Source: DASQYE01 sp035940775
Lineage (GTDB): Bacteria > Acidobacteriota > Blastocatellia > Pyrinomonadales > Pyrinomonadaceae
Length of the DNA: 64,000 nt
Direction: 5' to 3'
Assembly: GCA_035940775.1 (NCBI GenBank)
Contig: DASZEN010000003.1
Location: 248,001 to 312,000 of the forward strand
Shown: positions 1-9,403 of the stretch, piece after piece
How the letters are laid out: every line of letters starts with the position of its first letter
Position numbering within the stretch: position 1 is the first letter of the stretch
The notes under the pieces: generated by a model
The model's database searches: none
The model's input: the letters and a program-made list of their open reading frames with translations, nothing else
What the model was told of the DNA's origin: nothing
Made by a program: the position numbers and the translations under genes

Positions 1-756
1 TTCGGGCGGAATGTCGCCGATCTCGTCCAGAAAGATAGAGCCGCCGTCGGCCACCTCGAAGAGCCCTTTCTTGGCGGCCACAGCGCCCGTGAACGCGCCG
101 CGCGTGTGACCGAAGAGTTCCGATTCCAGCAGTTCCGAAGGGATATTGGAAGAGTTGACGGTGACGAAGGGCTTTTGGGCGCGCGGGCTCGACTCGTGAA
201 TGGCCTTGGCGATCAGCTCCTTGCCGGTTCCGGATTCGCCCGTGATGAGCACGGTCGAGCGCGCCTGTGCGACCTGATCGACGAGGCGAAAGACCTCCTG
301 CATAACGTCCGAGCGCCCGACCATCGAGCCGCGATCAACGACGCGGCTCATCGCGCGGCGCAGCGTCTGCCGCTCTTCTTCCTTGCGGCGGCGCTTGATG
401 CCAGCGGCGACCGTTCTGGTGATCTGCTCGTTCTGAAACGGCTTGCGAATACAGCCGACGGCTCCCTTCTCCCAGGCCGAAACAGCCGTGTCGAAGGTCG
501 CATAGGCCGTAATCATAATAACGACGGCCTCCGCATCCTGCTTCAGGAACTCTTCGAGCGCGCGCAATCCGCCCATGCCCGGCATCGAAACGTCTAAGAG
601 GACTACGTCATAAGCGCGCCGCCCGTAGGCCTCGATGCCCTCTTCGCCCGTCTTCGCCAGATCAACGCGATACCCCTCCGCCGAAAGCAGCGTCTCCAAA
701 ACATCACGCATGATCTCCTCGTCGTCAACGACGAGCACCGAACCCTTTTTCGCCAT
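1..756 (-). CDS. Sigma-54-dependent response regulator, NtrC family (3' end outside window)
   Basis: This is the first 252 residues of an NtrC-type transcription activator; the C-terminal part lies beyond base 1. It begins with a receiver domain (acidic DDEE near residue 11, the phospho-acceptor Asp in LLDVSMPG, a conserved Lys in RKPF) and continues into an AAA+ sigma-54 activation domain with Walker A GESGTGKE, the sigma-54 contact motif GAFTGA, and the start of Walker B (FLDEIGD) at the edge. ATG at 756 gives the normal N-terminus. Proteins of this class, once phosphorylated, remodel sigma-54 RNA polymerase at -24/-12 promoters. The sensor kinase just upstream on the same strand is the obvious partner. 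The target genes cannot be told from this window. Confidence 0.93.
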   Translation of the reverse strand, partial: MAKKGSVLVVDDEEIMRDVLETLLSAEGYRVDLAKTGEEGIEAYGRRAYDVVLLDVSMPGMGGLRALEEFLKQDAEAVVIMITAYATFDTAVSAWEKGAVGCIRKPFQNEQITRTVAAGIKRRRKEEERQTLRRAMSRVVDRGSMVGRSDVMQEVFRLVDQVAQARSTVLITGESGTGKELIAKAIHESSPRAQKPFVTVNSSNIPSELLESELFGHTRGAFTGAVAAKKGLFEVADGGSIFLDEIGDIPPE

Positions 757-894
757 CCGTCTTTCCGTCTTCACCTTCAACTCATTCTCGCTCAGGAGTG
801 GGCCGCCTCAACGCGGTTTGAAGAGGCGCGGCGCGTGACCCTCCCGAAAGACTCTCTCTCACATCTTGCCGAGTGGTCGCGCGCCTGTGGCTCC

Positions 895-900
895 ATTATA
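895..900 (-). promoter_or_regulatory. Possible -10 box for the response regulator
   Basis: The minus strand reads TATAAT here, about 140 nt ahead of the response-regulator start and after the possible terminator that follows the kinase gene. No good -35 hexamer stands 16-18 nt upstream (nearest is TTTCAT-like), so this is only a candidate. If real, the regulator can be transcribed apart from the kinase. Confidence 0.3.
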
Positions 901-924
901 CAACGCGGCCCGACCTAAAATGAA

Positions 925-999
925 AAAGGCGAGGGCGCAGTAGGGAGCCGGGCCCGGATAAGCCGGTCGCACGTTTTCCCTAAAACGCCCTTCGCCTTT
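925..999 (-). terminator. Possible terminator after the sensor kinase
   Basis: On the minus strand, 22 nt past the kinase stop, AAAGGCGAAGGGCG can pair with CGCCCTCGCCTTT (one bulged base), followed by a T-rich run TTTTTCATTTT. The loop is long (about 48 nt), which weakens the call, although the loop holds further GC-rich self-complementary sequence. Confidence 0.4.
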
Positions 1000-1020
1000 G
1001 TGGTGATCTTCCTTGCTCTG

Positions 1021-3930
1021 CTAATCGCTCGCGGCCTGGAGGCGAGCGCGCGCATGGGCCGACGGCAGAGTGATGCGGAAGGTCGTCCCGCGCCCCGGCG
1101 CGCTCTCGACCGAGATGTGGCCGGAATGCTCCTGCACGATGCCGTAAGTGACGGCCAGCCCCAATCCGGTGCCGCGCCCGACGCCCTTCGTGGTATAGAA
1201 CGGATCGTAAATCTTGGCGACGTTCTCGGGCGCGATGCCGATTCCCGTATCGGCCACTTCGATCACGATGGAATCACTCACGGTCGAAGCTGTAAAGAGT
1301 GTGATCGAGCCGCCGTCGGGGATGGCATCGCGCGCGTTCAACAGCAGGTTGGTAAAGACCTGTTGCAGCTTTCCGGCATTGCCGAAGGCTTTCGGCAACT
1401 CCGGATCATAAGAGCGCTCGATCTCTATCTGGCTGCGTCTGAGCTGCGGCTCAAGCAGTTGCAGCGTGTCGTCGAGGACGCGATGAAGGTCTACTTCGGT
1501 GAACTCCGTCGCGCTGCCCGTGCGCGAGAAGTTCAGCAGGTTATTGACGATGTCAGAGGCGCGATCCGCCTGGCGTCGCACCTTCTGCAAGAGCGCGTGC
1601 TTCGGGTCTGTTTCGGGGAGCATCCCGAGAAGCATCTGCGTGTAGGAGGAGACGCCCGTCAACGGAGTGTTGACCTCGTGGGCCACGCCCGCCGCCAGCA
1701 GGCCGATCGAGGAGAGCTTCTCGCGCTGTTGCAACTGCTCTTCGAGACGCATGCGCGCCGTCACGTCTTCGAGCACGACGAGCGCGCCCGTGCGGTCGAG
1801 CGCATCAGTCCTGAGGGGTGCGAGCGCGATGTTGAGGACGAGGGTGCGGCCCACGCGCGTCGCCGTGTGCAGCTTGTAGATGTGGCGCAATTCCGTCAAC
1901 TGCCACCCGGGCGGCCCCAGAACCTGCCTCAGCGTCTCCGTGAAATCCTCTGCGAAGAGGTCTTCGACCAGCCTGCCGATGGCCTCATCGCGGCTCAGGC
2001 CGAGCATCTCTTCGAGCGCCGAGTTGCAATGCGTAACGTGGCCGTCGAGATCGACCGCCAGCAGGCCGACGTTGATCGACTCGACGATGGATTCGTTGAA
2101 CTCCTTCAACATCTCCAACTCGGCGGCGCGCTTCTGCTGCTCCTGATAGAGCAAACTATTTTCAATGGCGACCGCCACGTAACCGGAAACCGTGCGCAGT
2201 ATCTCCACGTCCTCGCTCGAAAGCAGCGCGCCGTCGGCCGAGCGGCCGAGACCGATGACGGCGACCATCCGCCCGCGCACGACGCACGGCACATAGTAGT
2301 GAAGCGCGCGGCGCACGAAGCCCGAGGTTTCAGCCGCCAGATCGAGGTCGTCGGCGCGCACCACACCCGTTTCGGCCGAGCGCGTCCGGATCATCTCTCT
2401 GAAATCGGGCGGGACGACGACCATCACGGGCGAGAGCCCGGCGGCGCGCGCCACACGATAACCGGCGGGCGCGCCCTCGTCTTCGATAAAGATCGCCACG
2501 CGGTTAACGTTCAAGACCTGTTGTAAACGGCTGACGAGCGCATCCAGGAGCGGTTCCAGAGCGGTGGTGGCCGAAAGCGTACGCCCGAAATCGAGCAGGC
2601 CGTTTCGCATGTCGTAGCGCTCGCCGTAAAAGAGACGGTCTGTGCGCTCCTGCAGGAAATTCTTGAAGGGCGCGGCCACCATCACGATCACGGACATGCC
2701 GACGATGGCGATGATGACGCGCAGGGTAATCAGGCCCGGCGTGATCTCGCCGTCGAGCGCGTAGAGCCCGGCGACGTAGACCACAGCGCCGATCATCAAG
2801 GAGATGGCGAGCGTCGTCAGCGCGTAGACGAAGGCGCGGCGCACCACAATGTCCACGTCCATCAGTCGATAACGCACGACCGAATTGCCGAAGGTGAGCG
2901 GGATCAGAACCAGCGGCAGCAGCGCGATGTCCGTCAGCCAGCGATTGCCCTCGAACCCGAACATGTAACCGATGGCATAAAAGAGCGAGAACGGGGCGAT
3001 GGCGAGCGCCGAGCCCCAGACGACCCATTTCAACTGCTGACGGACGACGGCCGCCTCGCTTTTGACGAACGTGCGTACCAGCAGCACTCCGCTCGCCACG
3101 AGCGCTCCCCAGAAATGCATGAAGATCGACCGGTAGTACCAGCCTATGATGTTCTCCGGCAGATAGAGCGAGACATACTTGCCGAAATAGACCGCCACCG
3201 CGCCCGCGAGCAGAATAATGGCCGGGATGTAGAGGACGAGCGCCAGCCCGCGCTGCTTCGAGAGCTTGTAGCGCACCGGATAAATGGCGCAGAAATGGAC
3301 GAAGATGGGCGCGAACAAAATGAAGGCCGCGTCATCGAGAAAGGCTATGGCGAGATCCAGGTCTTCAAAAGCCTCAATCGGTTTATAGAAATGAAAGACG
3401 AAGGCGGCCAGACAGAGCGTCGCGAAATGCACGACGTAGGGCGCGCGGCCTCCCTGCTTGAAGAGAACGAAGAAGCCTACGAAGAGATAAACCAGTCCGA
3501 TGAAGTTGAGATAGAGATCGCGCGTCGTCCAGTGCGGAAGCTGGTCGAGCCCGTAAAGGTCTGCGTAGTAGAAGCGCGTCTCCTCCGGAAAAGTCGGGCG
3601 CTCGATCAGGTAGGTGAGATGGCCGCCGACGCCCGCCTCTTCGAGATAAATCTGAATGTCCGAAGATTTGCCGATCGCATCGTACTGCACCTCGTCTTCG
3701 CTGACCGAGATCAGATGATCGCCCGCGAGGATGCCCGAGCGCGCGCCCGTCATTCCGGGCATGACCTTTTCGGCGACGATGGCGTTATCTTTCTGAACCC
3801 ACACGATGCCGTCGGTCGCCGGGGATTTGTGCTTCCAACGCTGCCAGAGATTGAGCCCACCGGCGGCGATGAGCAAGCTCGCCACGACCAGCAGCACCAG
3901 CGTACGTGTTGTCAGCACCGATCCCTTCAT
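1021..3930 (-). CDS. Membrane sensor histidine kinase: PDZ-like, multi-TM, GAF, PAS, HisKA, HATPase
   Basis: A 969-residue kinase. One N-terminal membrane helix (residues 8-27) precedes an extracytoplasmic PDZ-like segment (about 40-110, with SGILAGDHLISV). A block of several membrane helices (about 135-385) follows, an architecture reminiscent of ComP. Next come a GAF region (about 440-590), a PAS region (about 605-725), a HisKA domain with the phospho-acceptor in GVAHEVNTPL, and an HATPase domain with N-box NLLLNARDAI, G1 DTGIGIAP and G2 GRGTGLGLAV. The HisKA/HATPase part is of the NtrB/AtoS type that usually feeds NtrC-family regulators, which matches the neighbour at 1-756. The PDZ and membrane block presumably sense an envelope or lipophilic signal; this is inference. 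A very long open frame on the opposite strand is a GC-rich shadow. Confidence 0.95.
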   Translation of the reverse strand: MKGSVLTTRTLVLLVVASLLIAAGGLNLWQRWKHKSPATDGIVWVQKDNAIVAEKVMPGMTGARSGILAGDHLISVSEDEVQYDAIGKSSDIQIYLEEAGVGGHLTYLIERPTFPEETRFYYADLYGLDQLPHWTTRDLYLNFIGLVYLFVGFFVLFKQGGRAPYVVHFATLCLAAFVFHFYKPIEAFEDLDLAIAFLDDAAFILFAPIFVHFCAIYPVRYKLSKQRGLALVLYIPAIILLAGAVAVYFGKYVSLYLPENIIGWYYRSIFMHFWGALVASGVLLVRTFVKSEAAVVRQQLKWVVWGSALAIAPFSLFYAIGYMFGFEGNRWLTDIALLPLVLIPLTFGNSVVRYRLMDVDIVVRRAFVYALTTLAISLMIGAVVYVAGLYALDGEITPGLITLRVIIAIVGMSVIVMVAAPFKNFLQERTDRLFYGERYDMRNGLLDFGRTLSATTALEPLLDALVSRLQQVLNVNRVAIFIEDEGAPAGYRVARAAGLSPVMVVVPPDFREMIRTRSAETGVVRADDLDLAAETSGFVRRALHYYVPCVVRGRMVAVIGLGRSADGALLSSEDVEILRTVSGYVAVAIENSLLYQEQQKRAAELEMLKEFNESIVESINVGLLAVDLDGHVTHCNSALEEMLGLSRDEAIGRLVEDLFAEDFTETLRQVLGPPGWQLTELRHIYKLHTATRVGRTLVLNIALAPLRTDALDRTGALVVLEDVTARMRLEEQLQQREKLSSIGLLAAGVAHEVNTPLTGVSSYTQMLLGMLPETDPKHALLQKVRRQADRASDIVNNLLNFSRTGSATEFTEVDLHRVLDDTLQLLEPQLRRSQIEIERSYDPELPKAFGNAGKLQQVFTNLLLNARDAIPDGGSITLFTASTVSDSIVIEVADTGIGIAPENVAKIYDPFYTTKGVGRGTGLGLAVTYGIVQEHSGHISVESAPGRGTTFRITLPSAHARARLQAASD

Positions 3931-4357
3931 ATTTCTCTTCGACGGAAGCGTTTGAGTCTGGCGGCCGCGCGCCCCCGAGAGCCTGCTTTTAATCTATCGA
4001 ACGACTGAGATTTGCGGCCAGGGGCCCGGCGGGCGCGGGCACAAATCAAAGTTAATGAGAAGAGGCAAGCCCCATTCCAGTCAGCCTTTAATAGCTGTGG
4101 GCCGTGCGGCGCGTGGCCCGCGCGCCGAGGTTCCGGTGGCGGGCCAGCCTCTTTTGCTAATCTGTCAGGGCTCGCGCGACCCTGAAAACCGAAGCCTGAG
4201 AGAGGTTTGCGGCCACTTTTATCCAAGATTTCGGACTCGTCCGAGATTTTGGAGAAAACCGCCGCCAAGACTCGAAGAGGAAGATTCAAAAGGCGGAAGG
4301 CGAGATTGCTGCCTCGTCCTCCTCTCACCTCTCTGAACCTTCCTCTTTCCGCTGGCC
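3931..4357. other. Intergenic region with a dyad, no gene seen
   Basis: Roughly 430 bases between the kinase start and the stop of the next minus-strand gene. It should hold the kinase promoter. Two inverted repeats are visible: a near-palindrome around 4165-4185 centred on CGCGCG, and a strong hairpin at 4222-4253. Open frames here have no family resemblance and unnatural composition, so I do not call a gene. Confidence 0.6.
4222..4253. terminator. 15-bp hairpin downstream of the carboxypeptidase-regulatory gene
   Basis: TCCAAGATTTCGGAC pairs with GTCCGAGATTTTGGA across a 2-nt gap (read as RNA, 13 Watson-Crick and 2 GU pairs). It lies about 105 nt past the stop of the gene ending at 4358 and about 290 nt ahead of the kinase. 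There is no clear T-run after it on either strand, so it may be a terminator, an mRNA 3' end structure or an operator. Confidence 0.4.
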
Positions 4358-6142
4358 TTAAAACCTGACAGAAATTCCGCCGCGCAGCGAGCGGCGTCCG
4401 GTGATGATGGTCAGCAGTGTGTCTTCATCCTCGGTCGAAGCCTGTGTGTCAAGGATGTTTCGCGCATCGATGATCGCTTCGGCGCGGACGGGCAGCCCGA
4501 ACGTCGGCAGGTCTTGCGTCACCAGAATGCTCAACGACGGATCGTAGACGGCGAGCCGACCGGCAAACGGGTCGATGGCGAAGACGGTCGCGCCGGGCGA
4601 GAAGCGAAAGACGGTGCGGACGTGCGTTCCCGTCTCGAAGTCGGCGTTCAACTGCAAGGCGGCGGTCTGGAAAAATCCGTCCTCGAAGAGGTCGGCCGGA
4701 TTCCTGAGCCCGCCCGGCGCAAGACGCTGCCCGCGCCCGAAGGAGTATCCGGCCGAAGCGCCGAACACCTCGCTGATGCGCCGCGAATAAACGACCCTGA
4801 GCCCGCGCGCCGCGCCCTGCTGATTGGCCACGTCGATGAGCGCCGCGCCGCTTTCGCCCGCGAAAGCCGAGAGCGGCGTATTCATCAGCCCGACGCCGCG
4901 ATTCGAGGTGGTGTCGAAGAAGGCGTTCACCTCAACGCTCGATTCATTGTCGAGCACACGTTCGACGCCGAACTCGAAGCGACGGCTGCGCTCCATCACG
5001 GCGCGCCCGTCAACGAGCGCGATGGCCTGTGCGCCCGGCTGTTTGAAAACAATCTGCTGGCCCTCGAACCCGTCGATGGTGCTCTGCGCCTCCTGCGTCT
5101 CATCGCCGCCCGGCGCATACGCCGCGCGGACGCGTGTGCGCGCATTAGCGTCGAACTGTAGGCCGAGGCGCGGGCTCAGCGAATGGTCAGTCGCGCCGCC
5201 GAAAAACTGCGAGTAATCCAGCCCGAGCACGATCACTACGCCGTCGCGCACGACCCATTCATCGACCGCGCGGACGGAGTATTGGCCCAGCGTCCGCTTC
5301 GTTCCCTGAAAAGAGGCGAGCGTATTGACGCGCGCCGCACCCGTGCCGATATTGACGCGATGACGGTCATTAACGCGCACGCGCGTCTGTATCTCAAGCC
5401 GCTGCGGCGCGCCCGTGCCCATGCCGGTCTGGCCTGCGAAGATGAAATCGATGCGATTGTTAATGGGCCTCGCGATGGCGAAGTTCACCCCTGCATAGGA
5501 GTAGGGGGCGAACGAATTTGCGGCTGTGGCCGCGTAGGTCTCTATGACGCCCTGCATCCGAGAGTGCGCTCTCGTCTCGTCGCCCGTCGCGTCGGCTGTC
5601 GAGTCCAGGGGGCCGCCGCCCGCCGTCGCCACCGCTTCACCACTCTCAAGCGCAGCCTCGATCGCCTCGTCCTCATTATCCTGAATCTGGAAGACCGAGC
5701 GGCGGCTCCGCGCCGCGCGAAGACGCCACTTGGCATCGTCGCGATCACGGCGTCGCTCGGGCGCAGTCCGGCCCGACCCGACCGGCTCAAGGTTGAAGCG
5801 ATAGACGATCTGATCCGAAGGACGAATCTCGACGGCGCTGAAGAGCGCCATGTTGAACCCGTCGGCGATGGCTTGCACGCTGTAGCGGCCGGGGCTGATT
5901 TTGGCCGTGAAACTGCCGTCAAAGGCGGTGCGCGTCTGCTTGACGACCTCTTTTGCGCCTTCGCGCAGGAGCGAGACGACAGCGCCCGCTACGGGGTTGC
6001 CCTTGTTGTCTCTGACCGTGCCTGTGACCGTGCCGAGCGAACGGCTACCGCCGCCACCGCTGGCGAGCGTGCCCGGCGCGCTCGCGCCGCATAGTGCGAG
6101 CACGGCGAGCACTGTCAAACCGGCCTGTAAAGCTTTTCTCAT
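4358..6142 (-). CDS. Secreted carboxypeptidase-regulatory-like protein with outer-membrane barrel features
   Basis: 594 residues from the ATG at 6142, chosen because GGAGG lies 9 nt upstream; the longer frame would need a TTG with no ribosome site. A signal peptide is followed by a CarboxypepD-regulatory/SpaA-like beta-sandwich (about 35-120; VTGTVRDNKGNPVAGAVVSL). A charged low-complexity linker follows, then a long region of alternating hydrophobic strands ending in GGISVRF. A C-terminal aromatic residue is typical of outer-membrane barrels. The layout resembles a shortened Oar/TonB-receptor-like protein without a recognisable plug domain. The likely location is the outer membrane; the substrate is unknown. 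It is transcribed in the same direction as the kinase but lies 430 bases ahead of it. Confidence 0.8.
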   Translation of the reverse strand: MRKALQAGLTVLAVLALCGASAPGTLASGGGGSRSLGTVTGTVRDNKGNPVAGAVVSLLREGAKEVVKQTRTAFDGSFTAKISPGRYSVQAIADGFNMALFSAVEIRPSDQIVYRFNLEPVGSGRTAPERRRDRDDAKWRLRAARSRRSVFQIQDNEDEAIEAALESGEAVATAGGGPLDSTADATGDETRAHSRMQGVIETYAATAANSFAPYSYAGVNFAIARPINNRIDFIFAGQTGMGTGAPQRLEIQTRVRVNDRHRVNIGTGAARVNTLASFQGTKRTLGQYSVRAVDEWVVRDGVVIVLGLDYSQFFGGATDHSLSPRLGLQFDANARTRVRAAYAPGGDETQEAQSTIDGFEGQQIVFKQPGAQAIALVDGRAVMERSRRFEFGVERVLDNESSVEVNAFFDTTSNRGVGLMNTPLSAFAGESGAALIDVANQQGAARGLRVVYSRRISEVFGASAGYSFGRGQRLAPGGLRNPADLFEDGFFQTAALQLNADFETGTHVRTVFRFSPGATVFAIDPFAGRLAVYDPSLSILVTQDLPTFGLPVRAEAIIDARNILDTQASTEDEDTLLTIITGRRSLRGGISVRF

Positions 6143-6580
6143 CGCGGCCAACCTCCAAGAGACGCGCAAAGCAGCCTTTTCGCGTTAAGGATCGGGCAAA
6201 ACGGATTTTGCGCCCTCAAAGCGAAACTGTGTCTTTCAGCGCCACGTCACGGAAGGGGAGACTGTCGTTTAACTTACCTTTTTTAGACCACAGGGCAAAA
6301 GCTTGTCTTACGCGTGACCTTATCATCAGAGCACTTATTGAACGCGAGCGCGCTGCCAGAGCGAGGATGACCCGGAAACGCAGAACTTAAGAGCCCCCAC
6401 GGGAAGAGGCCATTTTCCGCCAACGGCGCGAACCGTGTCAAGCTAACAATTATCGAATTGGCTTATAGATGTGCCAAAGACGCCGCTTGGTTTGCCGCCC
6501 GGTTTGCGCCCGTGCTACGATAATTTTTTTCCAATGCACGCAATTCTCGCGCCCGTGCGCCTTAAAATCTTTACCAGCTT
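6143..6580. other. Divergent intergenic region
   Basis: About 440 bases between two divergent genes, richer in A+T than its surroundings. It must hold promoters for both sides. A TAAAAT hexamer lies only about 12 nt before the peptidase ATG, which would give a very short or leaderless transcript if used. I see no RNA gene or repeat. Confidence 0.5.
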
Positions 6581-7864
6581 ATGATCGATCAGGTTCAATC
6601 CACCAGGCTCCCAAACGGTCTGACCGTCTTGACGGAGCGCATGCCGGGCTTACGCTCCGTCACGGTCGGCATCTGGGTCAGGCGCGGCTCGCGCCACGAA
6701 ACCGAGGAGCTTAACGGCATCTGCCACTTCATAGAACACGCCGTCTTCAAGGGGACGCGCCGTCGCACGGCGCTCGACATCGCCATCGAGAGCGATCGTC
6801 TGGGCGGCCACCTCGACGCCTTTACGACCCACGAGATGACGGGCTTTACGATGAAAGTGGCGGATACGGCGCTGGTCGGGGCCTTTGATCTGCTCTCGGA
6901 CATGCTGGCCGCGCCGCGCTTCGACCCCCTCGACCTTGAGCGCGAGCAAAAGGTCATCATCGAAGAGATGAAGATGGTCGAGGACACGCCTGACGAGTTT
7001 CTGGGCGAGCTTTTTAACGCGGCCTACTTTCCGGGCCACCCCCTTGGACGCCCCATAGAGGGCACGGCCGAGACCGTTTCCTCCTTCGACCCGGAGCGAA
7101 CCTCCGTCTTTCATGGGCGCGAATTTGCGCCGCACAATCTGGTCATCGCCGCCGCCGGAAATATAGAGCACGAGCGGCTGGTCGAGTTGGCCGCGCGAGT
7201 TTTCGGCGAAGGCGCAATGACGGGGCAGGAGTTTCAGGTAACGACGGAAGAATCCTGGCCGCCCTCGCCTGCCGCGCCGATTCTGATCGAGCGCAAGAAG
7301 GAGCTGGAACAGGCGCACCTGATCGTCGCCGCTCCGTGGCCTTCGGCCCGGAGCGCAGACCGCTACGCGGGCAGCATGCTGGCTTCGATCCTCGGCGGCT
7401 CGACTTCGAGCCGTCTCTGGCAGGCGATTCGCGAAGAGCGCGGGCTCGCCTATTCGGTCGGCGCGGGCGCGAGCGCCTTTACGGACACGGGCGTTTTTAC
7501 CATCTACGCCGGGACATCACCGGCACAGCTCGACGAGGTTTTGGAGTTGTCGCTCGCAGAGCTTCGCCGCGCGGTTCGTGAGTACGTGACGGAAGAAGAG
7601 CTGCGGCTCGCCAAGGATCAGGCCGTCTCGTCCATCCTCCTGGGCCTGGAATCATCCAGCGCGCGCGCCGGGGCTCTGGCCCGCCAGGAGATCGTGCACG
7701 GTCGCCGCATCACACCCGACGAGATCATCGGCCTGCTTGAGGGCGTCACGGCGCAAGACGTGCAGCGCGTGGCGCGCGCCTGCTTTACATCGGAGGCGAT
7801 GGCGCTGGCCGCGCTCGGCGACCTCAACGGCTTTCGCGTCGACCGCGCGCGCCTTGAAATATAA
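6581..7864 (+). CDS. M16-family zinc peptidase
   Basis: 427 residues, the usual size of single-unit bacterial M16B peptidases related to mitochondrial processing peptidase. The inverted zinc motif HxxEH appears as CHFIEHAVFKGT near residue 50, with the downstream acidic ligand region (EEMKMVEDTP). The C-terminal half carries the second M16 fold with the family motif SSRLWQAIREERGLAYSVGA. Family members degrade or process peptides in the cytoplasm or periplasm. No signal peptide is seen, and there is no Shine-Dalgarno sequence before the ATG, which fits a short leader. The next gene starts 97 bases downstream. Confidence 0.93.
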   Translation: MIDQVQSTRLPNGLTVLTERMPGLRSVTVGIWVRRGSRHETEELNGICHFIEHAVFKGTRRRTALDIAIESDRLGGHLDAFTTHEMTGFTMKVADTALVGAFDLLSDMLAAPRFDPLDLEREQKVIIEEMKMVEDTPDEFLGELFNAAYFPGHPLGRPIEGTAETVSSFDPERTSVFHGREFAPHNLVIAAAGNIEHERLVELAARVFGEGAMTGQEFQVTTEESWPPSPAAPILIERKKELEQAHLIVAAPWPSARSADRYAGSMLASILGGSTSSRLWQAIREERGLAYSVGAGASAFTDTGVFTIYAGTSPAQLDEVLELSLAELRRAVREYVTEEELRLAKDQAVSSILLGLESSSARAGALARQEIVHGRRITPDEIIGLLEGVTAQDVQRVARACFTSEAMALAALGDLNGFRVDRARLEI

Positions 7865-7961
7865 GCTCAAGTGCGGCGGCGCGTTGAATGATGAATAAAA
7901 AGATGTAGGCTCTGATTGATTCATCACTCGGGGCGTTGCGGCTTCATCGTTTTTTCTTCTT

Positions 7962-8786
7962 ATGAGATTCACAGTTCTGGGCAGCGGCTCAACCGGAAAT
8001 GCGGTCTTGATCGTCGCGGGCGAGACGCGCGTGCTCGTCGACGCGGGCCTGAGCGCCAGAGAGACTGTCAGGCGACTGGCGCTCATCGGCGAGGATGTCT
8101 CGCGTCTGGACGGAGTGCTCATCACGCACGAGCACGGCGATCATGCGGGCGGATTGCGCGTCCTGTTGAAGAGTTTGCGCTGTCCCGTTTACGTATCGGG
8201 CGAGACGCGCGAAGCCTACGTCGCTGATCGCCACGGCGTCGCCGGGGATGAGCCGCGCAAGCGCGCCGAGGCGCTGCGCGACCGCGTCGAAGAGATCGAG
8301 TCGAGCAGGGATTTCAAGATCGGCGCGATTGATTTTCATCCCTTCACAATCCCGCACGACGCGGTCGATAACTTCGGCTTCACGGCGACGCACGAGGGCG
8401 TCTGCATCGCGACCCTGATGGATTTCGGCCAGATCACGACGCTGATTACGGAGCGGCTGCGCGGCTGCGCCGGTATCATCATCGAATCCAACCACAGCCG
8501 CGACATGCTCAAGGCTTGCGACGTTTATCCCTGGGAGTTGAAGCAGCGCATATTGTCGCGCACCGGCCACCTCTCGAACGAGGACATAGCCGACTGGCTG
8601 CGCGAGGGCTTCGACGGCACGGCGCGCCATATCGTGCTCGCGCATCTTTCGCAGCGCGCCAATAATCCTTATCTGGCCAAAATCTCAGCCGAAGTGGCGC
8701 TTGAGCAACGCGCGCCGCTCTTTCGCGCCGAGACCGAGATTACGCTCTCGTTTCCCAGGGAGCCGACGCCCTGGATCGAACTATAG
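7962..8786 (+). CDS. YycJ/WalJ-like metallo-beta-lactamase-fold hydrolase
   Basis: 274 residues with the metallo-beta-lactamase motif THEHGDHAGG and an N-terminus (MRFTVLGSGSTGNA) typical of the YycJ/WalJ group. Downstream His and Asp ligands are visible (IPHDAVDN, ESNHSRDML, LAHLSQRANN). Relatives are exonuclease-like enzymes linked to DNA repair and cell-wall coordination; the true substrate is not settled. No WalK/WalR genes are nearby. Confidence 0.88.
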   Translation: MRFTVLGSGSTGNAVLIVAGETRVLVDAGLSARETVRRLALIGEDVSRLDGVLITHEHGDHAGGLRVLLKSLRCPVYVSGETREAYVADRHGVAGDEPRKRAEALRDRVEEIESSRDFKIGAIDFHPFTIPHDAVDNFGFTATHEGVCIATLMDFGQITTLITERLRGCAGIIIESNHSRDMLKACDVYPWELKQRILSRTGHLSNEDIADWLREGFDGTARHIVLAHLSQRANNPYLAKISAEVALEQRAPLFRAETEITLSFPREPTPWIEL

Positions 8787-8861
8787 AGGCACGAGCGAGG
8801 AAGCCAGAGGGCGAGGGATGAGGGCCGAAAGCCAAAGGGCGGAGGGCGGAGGGATGAAAGC

Positions 8862-9362
8862 GTGATGGCTCAACTTGAATCAGCGCACTCTCGTCCCAAA
8901 CGCTACAACGGCCGCCCTCGTCCCTGCTTTCCCTTCGCGCTCGCCGTTCTCTTTCTGACCCTGGCCTGTAACGTGGGCCAACGGCAGCAGCAGCAAAGGC
9001 CGAGCACGATTCCCGAAGAGGCGCAGGCGACCATTGACAGGGTGACGGCCGATATTGAAGCGGGGCGCGACGAGAAGATTTACAGCGAGGCGGCCGAGGA
9101 GTGGCGACGCAGCTCGACGCCAGAACAGTCGAAAGCGATCTTCGAGCTGCTGCGGCTCAAGCTCGGCAAGCTGAAAGAGCGTGCGCGCCAGACGGTTCAC
9201 GATGAACAGAAGACGGGAGGCGCGCAACCCCTGCACCGCCTCGTCATTCGTTACGATGCGAAGTTCGAGCGCGCCGATGGGATGGAGACCTTCACGCTGG
9301 TCGAACGCGACGGGCGCTGGCTTCTGGCGGGCTATCTGGTGAACTCCGATGCCTTGAAGTAA
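8862..9362 (+). CDS. Putative lipoprotein, DUF4019-like
   Basis: 166 residues beginning at GTG 8862 (or ATG 8865), with GGAGGG just upstream. A hydrophobic segment ends in a lipobox LTLAC near residue 36, so the mature protein is probably lipid-anchored. A short Gln run (CAG triplets, 8985-8996) follows the cysteine. The remainder resembles the DUF4019 pattern: an alpha-helical stretch on residence and turnover residues (DIEAGRDEKIYSEAAEEWR) and a final strand pair ending ERDGRWLLAGYLV. Function unknown. Confidence 0.7.
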   Translation: MMAQLESAHSRPKRYNGRPRPCFPFALAVLFLTLACNVGQRQQQQRPSTIPEEAQATIDRVTADIEAGRDEKIYSEAAEEWRRSSTPEQSKAIFELLRLKLGKLKERARQTVHDEQKTGGAQPLHRLVIRYDAKFERADGMETFTLVERDGRWLLAGYLVNSDALK

Positions 9363-9403
9363 GCGACTGTAAACGGGTCGAAAACGGCTACTGACCATTA
9401 ATC

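Noticed and set aside
1000..2526. A 508-codon plus-strand open frame opposite the sensor kinase
   Set aside because: It mirrors the kinase coding frame in GC-rich DNA, has no motif or ribosome site, and the kinase on the other strand is unmistakable.
3927..4328. 133-codon frame in the region before the kinase
   Set aside because: No ribosome site, no family resemblance, overlaps hairpins and the kinase promoter region.
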